A stretch of 64,000 nt of DNA, taken from assembly GCA_021495925.1 (NCBI GenBank), contig JAKEKT010000019.1, forward strand, positions 310,001 through 374,000. Direction: 5' to 3'. The DNA comes from Diplodia intermedia (Eukaryota; Ascomycota; Dothideomycetes; Botryosphaeriales; Botryosphaeriaceae). The position numbers were made by a program, and so were the translations under genes. Shown here one piece after another: positions 1 through 11,020 of this stretch (the first letter of the stretch is position 1; the number at the start of each line of letters is the position of its first letter). The notes under the pieces were generated by a model. It saw nothing but the letters and a program-made list of their open reading frames with translations. It was not told where the DNA came from and ran no database searches.

Positions 1-1
1 T

Positions 2-1063
2 ATATCCTTCTTCCGAAGCAATGATCTCTTCCACAATCCGTCGTCGGTGCCTCGCTCGTTCGAAGGCTCGCTCATCCATGATGGGAGTAATAGACGGATG
101 GATGGAATCGCCAGGAATCCTTGTATCCGACACAGTGCTGCTTCGGTGGGCATGACTTGCACGACTTCGTTTCGTCCCGAACCTGGTGAGTGGTGCAATG
201 CTGGTGCCGGCTAGGGTGATAGAAGCTGACTTGACCGCAGTGACAAATGCGAGAGATGATGTCAAAGAAGAAGACTTTTTGTGACCGTCCCGTCTCGGCG
301 TGTTGTCCACCCGTTGCCTTTGGTGTTCCGTCTCTGACCCATCAACGGTCCAGCGCTCGAGCCGTGCAGCAAGGTTCTTCTCGCGGCGCTTGTTGCGACG
401 CCGGAGAGTACTCACCCATCGCCTGAAGGGAGCCGCCTTTCCATTGGAGTCGAGGGCTGAAGCGCTCTCCTGCGTGCTTGCGTCCGCTGGTGTTTCTTTT
501 TCTGATGGTTGCTCTGGACATGACATGTCAAACGCCATGCCATATGCGCTCAACCCCTCCGGGACTTCAATAGGCCAGCTGATAGAGTCGGTCTCGGAGA
601 TTGTATCGTCCTGTATAGTGGAGGTTGATTCCTGGAAGGTTGAGGCCGGTGACGAGACATCGTCATCAGACTCGATGATGTGGATAGAGTCAGTCGTTTC
701 CCTGCAGACTTCACGGATGCTCGGCGAGGGTGGCAGAGGTATGTTTGAAACCCATGCTATCCTCTCTGGGAAGCAGTCACCCGGGGTTTCGATTGTGGTT
801 GCGGATGCCGAGAGCTCGCTGATCAGGTCTAGCAATGACCGAGAAGAGAGTTTCGGAGGTGCATTTTCGTTCGTCTTGAGCCAGGGGCCAGGTTGGATGG
901 GAGTCAATGAGATAAGTGAGGTAGCAGATACGTTGTTGGGTTTACAACGCCGGACAGTATTGACAGACTCGCTGGACAGGGGCGTGGCTGGACGTAGATA
1001 TGGCGTCTCGCTGAAAGACCGCTTGAGCGGGCTCTGCGTAGGCACCGAGAGGAGGTAGGTCAT
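2..1063 (-). CDS. Rho guanine-nucleotide exchange factor, N-terminal part (runs off the left edge)
   Basis: An open frame of 354 codons starts at the ATG at 1063 (Met-Thr-Tyr-Leu-Leu-Ser) and reaches the window edge without a stop. The first ~310 residues are Ser/Thr/Pro-rich and look disordered, with a basic Arg/Lys patch near residues 230-250. The last residues visible, RHRRRIVEEIIASEEGY, match the opening of a fungal Dbl-homology (RhoGEF) domain, which normally continues with the catalytic helices that load GTP onto Rho/Cdc42. The catalytic core and any PH or BAR domain lie outside the window, so the target GTPase cannot be told. An antisense frame at 300-1058 is a shadow of this gene. Confidence is good for the frame and fair for the family, which rests on one short motif. 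Confidence 0.72.
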   Translation of the reverse strand, partial: MTYLLSVPTQSPLKRSFSETPYLRPATPLSSESVNTVRRCKPNNVSATSLISLTPIQPGPWLKTNENAPPKLSSRSLLDLISELSASATTIETPGDCFPERIAWVSNIPLPPSPSIREVCRETTDSIHIIESDDDVSSPASTFQESTSTIQDDTISETDSISWPIEVPEGLSAYGMAFDMSCPEQPSEKETPADASTQESASALDSNGKAAPFRRWVSTLRRRNKRREKNLAARLERWTVDGSETEHQRQRVDNTPRRDGHKKSSSLTSSLAFVTAVKSASITLAGTSIAPLTRFGTKRSRASHAHRSSTVSDTRIPGDSIHPSITPIMDERAFERARHRRRIVEEIIASEEGY

Positions 1064-1879
1064 GGCGGAGGTAGGCAAGGCTCGACAGATCACAGGCGGA
1101 GCATTGGCTTCCGGCGAGACATGAGAGATAAAAGCTGATGTGAAGGCGACGAGGACAGTTGCATGGCGGTGCGGCAAGCTCAGCGAGACACGAATGGCAA
1201 CCGGGAGAAGGGAAAGAGCCAAGAGTACCCGCACCCGCTCAATTGTAGGGAAGGAACAGAATGCGCAAACAACTAGAAATAAGACGCGGACCCAAGTACC
1301 AGCGACAGGGTAGCTGCCACGCACGACCAGGGGAGCGCAATTGCTCAGAGACATGCGGCGTGGGTCGAGACTGCCTCCGCCAGGGTGCAAAAGTCCAGGG
1401 CCCACACCAAGCTGATGGCGGATCTATATGGCAGCACACGGCCCGAGAAAAGCGAGCCGGAGCAGCGGGAGCAGCGGGCGCAACTCAGATAGATTCAGGT
1501 TTCGCTGATTGTTGCCGTGAAAGTCGATCGAGAAGTCGACTGAATCATTGCGCAATAAACATCAGGATAGCGCACGGGCGCGAGGGTCTGATAAGATTGG
1601 CGCATGGCGGAATCGTAAGATGATGGCAATTTACCGGCCATACGAGACGGGAGTCGTGGTGTTGGAGCAGACGAGCGGCGAGTCAAGTCAGGCCGGGCGT
1701 CGCAGGGCTGACGCGTGAACTTCGGCAGCAGCTTCAGCTTCCCCGCCATCGTGCGCTCGCCGCCTTGGAGCTCTGGCACCCGGCTTTCTGGGCTGCTGCA
1801 CGACAGCGCCCTGCTCCGCCACTCCACTCCAGACCCCTAACACGCCGGTCGACCCTCCGCCGCATCCTGCCCGGAATCC
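1064..1879. other. Divergent intergenic region between the Rho GEF and nas2
   Basis: This is 816 bp between two divergent start codons. Short open frames occur on both strands but none has a recognisable motif or coding bias. It most likely holds both promoters and 5' leaders. Confidence 0.6.
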
Positions 1880-2746
1880 ATGGGCCTCCACATGGACGAC
1901 TTGCACACGCCATCGGTGGTCTCTGGCCCCACCAGCGGCACCTCCAATGGCGTCGCCAAGCGGGACATGTCGCTGCAAGAGCTCATGGCCGAGAAGGACC
2001 GCGTCCAGAGCGAGCTGTCGGCACTGAGCTCCGTCCTAGACTCCGTACGTAGCCTCGGTCGGTAGGCAGAGATTTGCTGACCAAGCCTGCTCGCCTGCAG
2101 CATGGCGTGAACATGAGAACCAGCTTGACCACCTTCGACGGCTATCCTAGAGACGACATCGATATCGCGCAGAGTATGTTGTTCGTCCTGCTACTGTCCG
2201 TGGCACGTCTAATTCAAGCTCGCCAGTTCGGACCACACGCGCGCGGATAATACACCTCCAGAACGACCTCAAAGGTCTCTACGAGAAGATTGAGAAGGGA
2301 CTGCATACGCACCATGCATCCCTGCAGGAGGCGGCAAACGCTGCAGGCCCAGGCAGCACATCGAGTGTGGCAGGCTCCCGTGCCACGGACGATGCGGCTC
2401 TGCAGGCACCCTTCGCAAAGGTCAACGACGTAGTGCCTGGAAGCCCCGCCGATAGCGCAGGCCTGAAGACAGGGGACAAGATACTGAAGTTCGGAGATGT
2501 CAATTGGATGAACCACGAGAAGCTCAGCAAACTGGCCGAGACGGTCGCGCAGAACGTGGAGGTGAGTTTGCTCCAGAAGTTTTTTTCTGCAGTTTGCCTC
2601 GGCGACTAACGGAACGGGAACAGAGGCCGATAGCCATTCGGGTGGCCAGAGAAAGCGGAGGCGCTGGGCAGCTAGACCTGCAGCTGACGCCGAGGCGCAA
2701 CTGGGGCGGAAGAGGCCTGTTGGGCTGCCACCTGTTGCCGCTGTAG
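1880..2746 (+). CDS. nas2: 26S proteasome assembly chaperone Nas2/PSMD9 (PDZ protein)
   Basis: Four exons (1880-2044, 2101-2173, 2227-2561, 2624-2746) join in phase into 231 codons. The N-terminal half is a helical Nas2 domain containing the family signature DIAQIRTTRARIIHLQNDLK across the exon 2/3 junction. The C-terminal half is a PDZ domain (VVPGSPADSAGLKTGDKILKFGDVN is the central stretch). In yeast and human, Nas2/p27 binds the Rpt5 ATPase tail and guides assembly of the proteasome base in the cytosol. A second in-frame ATG at 1895 could also serve as start. All introns have GT-AG borders of 50-62 nt. Length is close to the family norm. Confidence 0.93.
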
Positions 2747-3256
2747 AAAACAGCATGCACCAGACAGCGGCGTTGGGCGCGGGCGGCTTCGTGGCACGGA
2801 GGGAATGGGCACTGGATCATGATAGATTGAATTGAGGGCGCAGCAATGCATGCATGCCGGGCTGGAACGGGCGGGGACATGAGAGAGCGTGAAAGCAGGC
2901 TTCAGCGATCGCCTGCTGCCTTGCCAACTCAAGCGGCCGCCAGCAGCCTTGGCGGAATTTTCCTGATGTAAACAGTCACGTGCGCCGCTAGCTGAGAGCA
3001 AAGGCTGATCATCGACCCTCACAACAAATCTTCCGAGCACTTCACTCCCACCCTGCTCGTTTGCCGCACGACCATCCTCGAGGCGCCGTGTCATCCACCG
3101 TCCTTCCCATCTACGTGAGCCTTCCTGAGCCCGGCGGCCGCCCGTGCATCTTCTGCAGCTCGCCCTACAAAAGAAAAGCCCACTAACCCGCCCCGCCCTC
3201 TCAGTTCCAAACAACCGACTCCAACGACACAACCCCGCCACATCGCTTCACACACC
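2747..3256. other. Intergenic: nas2 3' region and Ran promoter
   Basis: This is 510 bp between a stop and the next start on the same strand. The 100 bp before the Ran ATG are C/T-rich, as in many highly expressed filamentous-fungal promoters. No other gene is seen. Confidence 0.6.
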
Positions 3257-4194
3257 ATGGCCGACGCCCAGGCTCCCCCGACCTTCAAGCTGGTCCTCGT
3301 CGGTGACGGTGGTACCGGAAAGGTGCGTTCTGCAAATTCTCGCCGTCTGGCGCCCGCTGTCGCCCGCGTTGCGTCATGCCACAGCGCCTGCCCCTCAAAA
3401 CCTTTGCGACCTGTCTCACTGACCCTCTCCGCCTGCAGACCACCTTCGTCAAGCGCCATTTGACTGGCGAGTTCGAGAAGAAGTACATTGCCACTCTCGG
3501 TGTCGAGGTTCACCCTCTCGGCTTCACCACCGTACGCATCCCCTAGCGCCTGACAGCGACTTTTCGTCGAGCACCCACTTACCAGCGAATAGAACCTCGG
3601 CGCCATCCAGTTCGACGTCTGGGACACCGCCGGTCAGGAGAAGTTCGGTGGTCTGCGCGATGGCTACTACATCAACGGCCAGTGCGGAATCATCATGTTC
3701 GATGTGACCTCCCGCATTACCTACAAGAACGTCCCCAACTGGCACCGTAAGTTTTTGCGACCCCAAACTTGAGCCGAGTCCGAGTCTGAGACCGTTGCAG
3801 GTGACCTCGTCCGTGTCTGCGAGAACATCCCCATCGTCCTCTGCGGCAACAAGGTCGACGTTAAGGAGCGCAAGGTGAAGGCCAAGACCATCACCTTCCA
3901 CCGCAAGAAGAACCTCCAGTACTACGACATCTCCGCCAAGTCCAACTACAACTTCGAGAAGCCCTTCCTCTGGCTCGCCAGGAAGCTCGTCGGTAACCAG
4001 ACTCTGGTATGTTCTCCTGATGGATCTAGATAGACGCGAGGACGCTGACCAGAACACCACAGGAATTCGTTGCTGCTCCCGCCCTCGCCCCCCCGGAGGT
4101 CCAGGTCGACCAGGCCGTTCTCGAGCAGTATCAGAAGGAGATGGAGGATGCTTCCAACATGCCTCTCCCCGACGAGGAGGACGCCGACTTGTAG
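3257..4194 (+). CDS. gsp1: GTP-binding nuclear protein Ran (Gsp1/Spi1)
   Basis: Five exons (3257-3322, 3439-3531, 3593-3746, 3801-4006, 4063-4194) give 216 residues, the usual Ran length. All G-box motifs are present: the P-loop GDGGTGK split by intron 1 just before TT, the switch II motif DTAGQEKFGGLRDGYY, NKVD for guanine recognition and the SAK loop. The C-terminus is acidic and ends DEEDADL, as is typical of Ran and not of Rab or Rho. Ran-GTP drives importin/exportin cycling and spindle assembly. The low divergence from known Ran proteins shows strong constraint. Confidence 0.98.
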
Positions 4195-5179
4195 ATTGCT
4201 TGCGAACGAGGGGCTTGTCACACGGACAGGAGCCAAAACTAATGATTTTTCTGGGCATGCTATGATATCAAGATAGCATTCGGACGGCACGAACATCAGG
4301 AAGGCAGCAGTTCTATGTACGGGTTTGCTTGCTAGCGATTTCAATTAGACAGTCTTGCTTGAAATGGAGACGGGCGAGACAGGACCTCCGAAAAATTGAC
4401 CTCACACGGCACAGCCAAGCCACAAACATCCTTCCGATTCTCTATACCCTTGGAGATGGGCAGGACCATTGGCAATAGGTAGTTCAAAACTCTAGACCCG
4501 CAAGCTCGCAGCAATCCACTTCTTTAGCTGCGAACCTTTTACCCCACTTTTGCATCCGTGTACGCCAACCTGCAAGACATTCAACCACCTATCAAGCGCG
4601 CGTTAATGCCTGAATATCTGCATGTACCCCACATCCATGGTTCTTTCAGTGAGGTGCCCTGTTCGGCAATTAGGGCCTGGGGGTTTTGATGACGCATGAG
4701 CCTACGCTTCCCCGCTTGCGACTTCAACACATTTCTCTAGACATACTACTTTCCCGCCCTCCCGCATCCCCATCCATTCACCCCTACACCCCTCGCAGAA
4801 TAGACATCCTGGTTGGTACAGTCTGCTGTTCACGTCAGTCTTGCAGTGGTCTGCGTTCCCATCGGCAACCCATCTGCACTGTGACTCTCGCACACCGAAG
4901 GATGTGTCAGCATCACCGACAGTTCACGCAAGTTATCATGATCTCTCTCTCTGTTGTTTCTGGTGGGGAAAGCTCACGGAGTGGTACACGACCGCAACCT
5001 CTCATGACGTCGTTCTGCACAGTAGCGGCATAGAGTTTGACAATGAGGCTACTGCTTTCCGGACGTTTCTGCGTGAATTATTTAATTAACTTCGATATTG
5101 ACTTTTAAACTACCCATCCATGGCGAATCCATCCAGGAAGCCAAGCGTTTTTGAGTCCACACGTGGCATATCAGCCCCA
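4195..5179. other. Convergent intergenic region Ran / amidase
   Basis: This is 985 bp between two 3' ends. Open frames up to 115 codons occur on the + strand but have no recognisable domain or splice pattern. It probably holds 3' UTRs. Confidence 0.55.
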
Positions 5180-7096
5180 TCACTCCGACCCTTCCGCCGC
5201 CAGCTTGAGCACATCCACCCAAGCGGCCGGCCTCCTCCTCCCGCCCTCAAGCCCGCCGCCGTTCAGGTACGCCTCGACATCGTAGCCAAAGCCCAGCAAC
5301 GCATCCTCGCTGCCCCACTCGCCCATGCCCATGAGCGCGACCGGCACCCTGCCCTCGCCCTCCTTCGGCTCGACGTAGGCCACGGGCGCGCTCAGCGCCG
5401 GGCATCCCGAGAAGTTGGCGAGCCAGACGTACTCCATGCTCCTGATGCTCGTGTTCCCGTCGCTGACGCCGTACTTGAGGTCCGCGGCGCCGCCCGCGAT
5501 GTGCCAGCCGGCGTTGGGAGTGGTGGGCGTGACGATGACGAGCCCGGGGTGGGCGCGGTACAGGTGCGCGAGGTGCTGCATCAGCAGCGCGCGCACCTTT
5601 TGCGCCTGCAGCAGGTCGACGGCGCCGGCGCGCGAGCCGACGCTGATGAGGATCTTGTTGGCGGGCGTGAGGGACGAGAGGGCGTCCCCGAAGCCCGACG
5701 CGATCTCGGAGAGGATGGTGAGGGCGTGGGCGGACTGGCCCTCGGCGAGCAGCGGGAGGTGGATGGGCACGGTGCGGTAGCCGTGCGCGGAGACGAGGTG
5801 GTCGATGGCGGCTTGGATGGCGCTGTGGACGGGAGCGTCGGCGCGGTCGAGCCAGGGCTGGCAGATGCCGAGGAGTTTGGGGCGGGCGGGGGAGAGGGTT
5901 GTGGCGCGCGCGGAGGGCGTGCTGGGCGAGGCGAAGAGTGCGGACGAGACGTGCTGCGCGTCCGGTGCGGCCATGACGCGGTACGCGACCTCGAGGTCGG
6001 CGACGTTGGCCGCGATGGGGCCCAGCACGCCCGTCGAGGTAGCGAGCGAGGGCGTGGGCCGCCCCGATACACGGCCATGCGACGTCTTGAGCCCGTAGGC
6101 GCCGCAGTAGCTGGCCGGGATGCGGATGGAGCCGCCGCCATCGGCGCCCAGCGCGAAGGGCAGCAGGCCGGCGCCTACGGCATAGCCGCTGCCGCCGGAC
6201 GAACCGCCGGTGTAGTAGTGCGGGTTGTGGGGGTTCAGCGGGGTGCCGTGGTTGGGGTTGGGGTTGTTGTTGGTCGTGTCCAGGCCCAGCTCGTGCATCG
6301 TTGTCTTGCCCACCACCACCGCCCCGGCCTCCTCCCACCGCGCCACGCAAAAGGACGTCTCACACTGCCCGCCGTTCGTCGACCAGTCGTGCTGCGTGCC
6401 GATCCGCTTGCGGTACCCTGCCACGTCCACCTCGTCCTTGACCGAGACTGGCACCCCGTCAAGCACCCCGAGCGGCTTCCCATTCTTGTAGCGCTCCGTC
6501 GAAGCCGCAGCCGCAGCCATAATCAGATCCTCGCGCAACTCAACCCATGCGGTGGCGTGGGACGATGAGCTGGTCGCATCGCGGCGGATGAGCGGCAGGA
6601 GAGCTTCGATCACGGCCGTGGGCGTGGTGCGGCCGGTTTTGTAGGCCTCGTGGTAGTCGTACACGGAGTAGAAGCGGCCATTGGCGGTTGTAGGAGGGAG
6701 GCGAGCCTCTTCAGACGGCGCAGCAGCATCTTCGGCGGAGGACGAGTCGAGGCCGAGGGGAATAACGGTGGGGTCGTAGCGCGGCGCGACGTCCTCGAGC
6801 TCCTTGCGGCCACGCAGCCGGTTGAAGCCGGTATTGTTCCAGAGGTGGTTTTGGATGAAGCCGACAGAGGAAATCCTGATGGAGCGTCAATGCTACAGGC
6901 TCTTTGTTCATTTAGTAGTAATCTTGCGGGAACGGGCGCAGAGCCGGGCGTACAGCGAAGCTCCATAGTAGAGCGGCAGGCCTCGTACGACCGGATTTTT
7001 GGGCGCATCGGGGCTTTTGTAAGGAATGTCGACATTCTGAACATCCGGGTAGTTGTAGAACTTGGGAGCGTCCGGCTGGGTTCTGTTGCTTGCCAT
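5180..7096 (-). CDS. Amidase-signature family hydrolase
   Basis: Two exons (6954-7096 and 5180-6875 on the reverse strand) encode 612 residues. The intron uses GTACGC and CAG and keeps the conserved run YYGASL-ISSVGFIQNHLWNN in frame. The catalytic triad of the amidase-signature fold is intact: Lys194 in SVKDEVD, cis-Ser273 in GGSSGGSG and nucleophile Ser297 in GGSIRIPAS, with spacings (79 and 24) close to those of fatty-acid amide hydrolase. It hydrolyses an amide bond, but the substrate cannot be read from the sequence. No signal peptide is visible, so it is probably cytosolic. GC content is high and long antisense frames (for example + strand 5120-6568) are compositional shadows. Confidence 0.93.
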
Positions 7097-7673
7097 CTTG
7101 GACGACGATTCTGGCGGGAATGGCAGATGTGGAAGCTCTGGAGTCGTCCGTGAAGGAGCTGGAGCTGGGGCCTGGGCTGGAGACAAGCTCAAGAGCTCCG
7201 CTTGAGGCCGGCCCACCCTCTGGGCCGAGCGCTCCTGCCTACAGTGCATGTGAACGAGCCCCAGGGTTCCTGCTATTTGCATCCTGTAATTCTGGAATAT
7301 ATAACCATTCAAGCGTCGTCCAACGAACAGCGCCGAACCACAGCCTTGTTTACTTGCCGTCCTCGATACGCAAAGGAGCCCATGGTAATCCAACCCTGCT
7401 GGCTTTGGAATGTCGGGTTGCATGCGCCGATAGGCTCACAGCTCGGATGGTTCTTTATAGTACTATACAAAACATAAATACCTGGGCCTTCATGGACTCC
7501 ATCAGGCTGGCGGAGTAGAAATGATTGTCCCAACGCCAACAATGCTTGATGCCCGTTGACTCCACGCACTTACTTCAACGAGGGGTATTTCCATCCACAT
7601 CCATCTGGAGCACAGCAAGCCACTTTCAATCCAAACCGGGCAAAGACGTGCAGAAAATCCAGCCACTATTCTC
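7097..7673. other. Intergenic: amidase promoter and hrd3 3' region
   Basis: This is 577 bp between the amidase start and the hrd3 stop, both on the minus strand. No gene is supported. Confidence 0.5.
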
Positions 7674-10416
7674 TCAATGCCCCACACCGCCCGCAACCCA
7701 AGCGTTGAAATTCGGGTCATCGGGCGGCGGGAAGAATCCGCCATCAGCTGGAGCACCATCCTGCCGTCGCTCTTCCCCGGTCTGGTCCTGGCCCCTTCCC
7801 CCCAGATGATCCCCTGCGGCCTGTTGCTGCAATCGCTCCTGCTGCTCCCTTAAACGTCTTGCGCGTTCCGCTGCCTGGTTCCGATAGTAGACCAAGAAAG
7901 CCAAAACACCGGCGAGGCCGAGGATAACGAGCGTATCGATAATGCTCTCATCAATGTCATCGTAGTAGTCGTCCGCAAAACCCGTTCCATCCTCCCAGTC
8001 ATCGATTTCCATATTCTCGTAGTAAGCAGCATCACCATTCTCGAGGAACGTGGTGAGCCATTCAGCGAGGGACCGGGGTTTGCTGGGTTCTGCGGGTCCA
8101 TGGGTTAGCGATATCCGATCATCGAACGTGGCGCTGTAAGATGTGTGGCGTAGACATACCGGGATCATCTTGGATGGAGTTGATGCGGCCGTGGGTGACG
8201 GTGTTCCACCAACTTCTTGCTCTGAGCTTCAGTAGCGCGAGTGTGACGGGTAAGTAGGCTTCTCTGTTGGTCTCGAGAGCTTGGTCGTAGAATCGCTTGG
8301 CCAAGTGAAAGTCTTGGTCCAGACCGATGCCGTTCTCGTGCATCCAGCCCAGATTCCAGAAAGCTTGGGCACTTTGCATGGTCTCCGCGGCTGCTTGATA
8401 GCAAGCTGCCGCCTTCTCCTTATCGGACCCATCTGGTGTGCCTAGCCCGTCAAGGTAATAGTCACCCATCTTGACCAAAGAATCGATGTTCGATTGCTTG
8501 GCCGAGCGTGTCCAGTAAATGAGTGCGAGGGCTGCATCTCCAACAAGCTTCACCTGACGCTTGGCAAAAGGCAAGACCTTGTCAAGCGATAGACGCGGCC
8601 GGGACTGGTCCAGGAGGTAGGCAACATTTGCCTGTCCAGCCTCGAACCCCTGTTCAGCAGCCATCATGTATCCAATAAGCGCTGACTCAGAATCGCCGGC
8701 TTCATACGCTTCGTTGGCCTCACGAATCGGCGAAACGACCGCCTCGGCCTTTTCAGAGACGATCTTGTAGTATGTGACAGCCATTCCGCAAGACTTGTCG
8801 CGACCGACTCCTTGGTTGGCGAGCTCTGCGAGATAGTAGAATGCCTCAAAATGGCCGTTGCGAGCAGCATGATCAAAGTACTTTGTGGCCACAGGGACGT
8901 CGCCTTGATCCAAGAAGAGCGCGCCGAGACGAACTTGTGCGGCCGGGAGATCCAGATCAGCTGCGGCTCCGAAGTAGCTGGCAGCTTTCACGGCATCTGC
9001 TTCCACGCCGAGCCCTTCCAAGTACATGATGCCCAAGGAGAACTGCGAGAGCGAGTCGCCGTATTTGACGCCGCGTTTGAACCAGGTCAGGGCGATGGGG
9101 TAGCTCTGCTCAATGCCTTCCCCGCGGAGGAACATACGGCCAAGATAGCCGGCAGCTTTTGCAGCCAAACGCTCAACACCAGGAGGGGCGTCCTTGTTCT
9201 CTTTCCCGTCCTTACTCCAGTACACTCTTGCTACGTCCAGAAAGTACGATTTCGCCACCTTTAGGTCGCGCTTTAGCTCTCTGGAACCGTCGTAGTGGAG
9301 TTTTCCCAAGCTGAATGTCGCTTTGTGGTCACCTTTCCTGGACATGAGATCCAAATACTCCAGCACATCATCGAACGATGCGTGGGTGTCAGAAGCCGCG
9401 CCTCCGATTTTCGCGTTGGGCCCCGCGCTGCTCACGCTGGCACCCTCTCCATAGACACCGCCAACATCGTCGGCAATACGATACGCCTCCTTGATCATGA
9501 CATGCCCCCCAGGTGGGCCAGACCGCATGTATTCCACCGCCTTATCGGCGACCTTTTTGTACCAATACACAGCCTCGTCGCAGTCTCGTGGTGTAGCAAT
9601 CCCGGTATGATGGCGGTAAGCAATGGTCATTTGCGATCTGACGTCTCCACCCTCAGCCGCGAATGTATGATACAACATAGCCTTAGCCTGATCCTTTTCG
9701 ACTGCTCCACCAACGCCGGTAGAGTACATCAAGCCAAGCATATGTTGGGCAGTGGCATTCCCGTCAAGGTTGGCCAGCTCTTGGTATCGTCGAAACGCCT
9801 CGGAGTAGTCGCGCGGGTGGGTATAATTCCCATGGAAGTTCATTTCGGCGAGGAGGAAGATGGCGTCGGGGTTCTTCTGGGCGGCGGCGGCTTCCAATAG
9901 CTTGGTAGCCTCGGCCAAGGGTTGGCTCAGCTTCTTGGCTTGGTCATCGGTGGAGGTGGGCTCGCGCTGGGGAGGGCCGTTCATAAAAAGAAGGAAGAAG
10001 AGCTCCTTCGCATAGTATGCGGTCGAGCCCAGCACGCCGGTGGGCTTGGTCAAGGTGGTCAGGCGACTACTTGAGGGCCGGATCGTGCCGAGGAGAGCGG
10101 CGGCTTGGTGAAATTCAGATGCGCCTGGACTACCAGGTCAGTGTTGTGCCATAGAACGCGCTGCTGTGGCTGCACGCACCTCTCTCGGGGGTTCCCTGAG
10201 CTTCTTTGTGCCAGCGCGCGTTTGCGAGCACCTGCTGGTGGTTCTGGTCATCGTAGGCGTGGGCGGGGTGTTCTTCCTGGGCCTGGCGGGCGGACACGAG
10301 AGCAGCGATCAGGAGAACGAGGACTGGGTTGCAGACAGTTAGCCGGCACAAGCGCGAGAGGAAGCGGGTGGGAACATACGAAGCAGCGGCCAAAGCCGCA
10401 TGGAGCGTATGTTCAT
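7674..10416 (-). CDS. hrd3: ERAD ubiquitin-ligase subunit Hrd3/SEL1L (Sel1 repeats)
   Basis: Four exons on the reverse strand (10380-10416, 10180-10323, 8160-10124, 7674-8089) join in phase into 853 residues. Intron 1 (GTATGT, GGCTAAC, CCCAG) splits the signal peptide, which after splicing reads MRLWPLLLLVLLIAALVSA; a second ATG at 10401 may be the true start. Many Sel1-like repeats follow (for example AQHMLGLMYSTGVGG and SQFSLGIMYLEGLGVEADAV). A transmembrane segment near the C-terminus (IIDTLVILGLAGVLAFLVYY) is followed by a charged cytosolic tail. Hrd3 holds the RING ligase Hrd1 in the ER membrane and recruits misfolded luminal substrates. Length and layout match the family (yeast 833 aa). 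Confidence 0.93.
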
Positions 10417-11020
10417 TGCGCCGGGGGCAATTCGTGAAAGTAGAGAGTCCCTGTCGGGAATAGCATGCTACCGCAAGACCAGACGCAGCATCACTCTCCT
10501 GCGCCGCGCATTTGGTGGGTTGGAGGCAGGATGGGCAGCGCCGGTGCAGCTGTCAAGATGCCAGATTGAGCTCCGGCGGCGTCACACGCCAAGTCGGCAG
10601 TGTCGCTCTGCCGCCCGCGCACCGACGCGCCTGCCTGTGACCAAGGAATTGAGCCCACCCGCGGCTGCCTCGCGGAGATACTCCACCAGACCTACGTGGG
10701 CAGTTGAATCCAATATCGGGGTGCACTTGGCTGCATTCAACACTCACGTCTACGTCCGGCCACTGGGTTCAACTGCCCACGTAGGAAGAGTGTCGCGTCC
10801 TCGGTGGAGCTTAGACGGCTCACATCTTGGCCACCTCCAGCCCCCGGCAGCCCGCCCACCCGCCGAAGCCCCCGGAGCTTCCTGGATGCGGCTTTGTAAT
10901 CCGCCTCAACGCCCATTCCTCTATCAAGCCACAATGACGGCCTCATCTTCCTGCCTCTCCGTTCTTGCTGTTTCTTGCTGTGCTCCGTTGCTTCTGCACC
11001 CGCGTTCCTGAGCTTCAACC
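10417..11020. other. Divergent promoter region hrd3 / MFS transporter
   Basis: This is 604 bp between divergent starts. It contains the hairpin element at 10691-10785. No coding sequence is supported. Confidence 0.6.
10691..10785. mobile_element. 95-bp hairpin (MITE-like) element, copy 1
   Basis: The ends are inverted copies: CCTACGTGGGCAGTTGAATC at 10691-10710 and its complement at 10766-10785, matching at 19 of 20 positions. A related element lies at 36675-36761, sharing the arm core AGTTGAAT and an internal TACGTCCG next to the right arm. The size and long terminal inverted repeats suggest a small non-autonomous element. No clear target-site duplication is seen. Confidence 0.6.

Noticed and set aside
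300..1058. A 252-codon + strand open frame
   Set aside because: The reverse strand reads without a stop into a RhoGEF domain start, and the + frame begins with GTG and shows no domain.
5120..6568. A 482-codon + strand open frame
   Set aside because: It is exactly antisense to the amidase, whose catalytic motifs are intact. The frame is open only because of high GC and has no domain.
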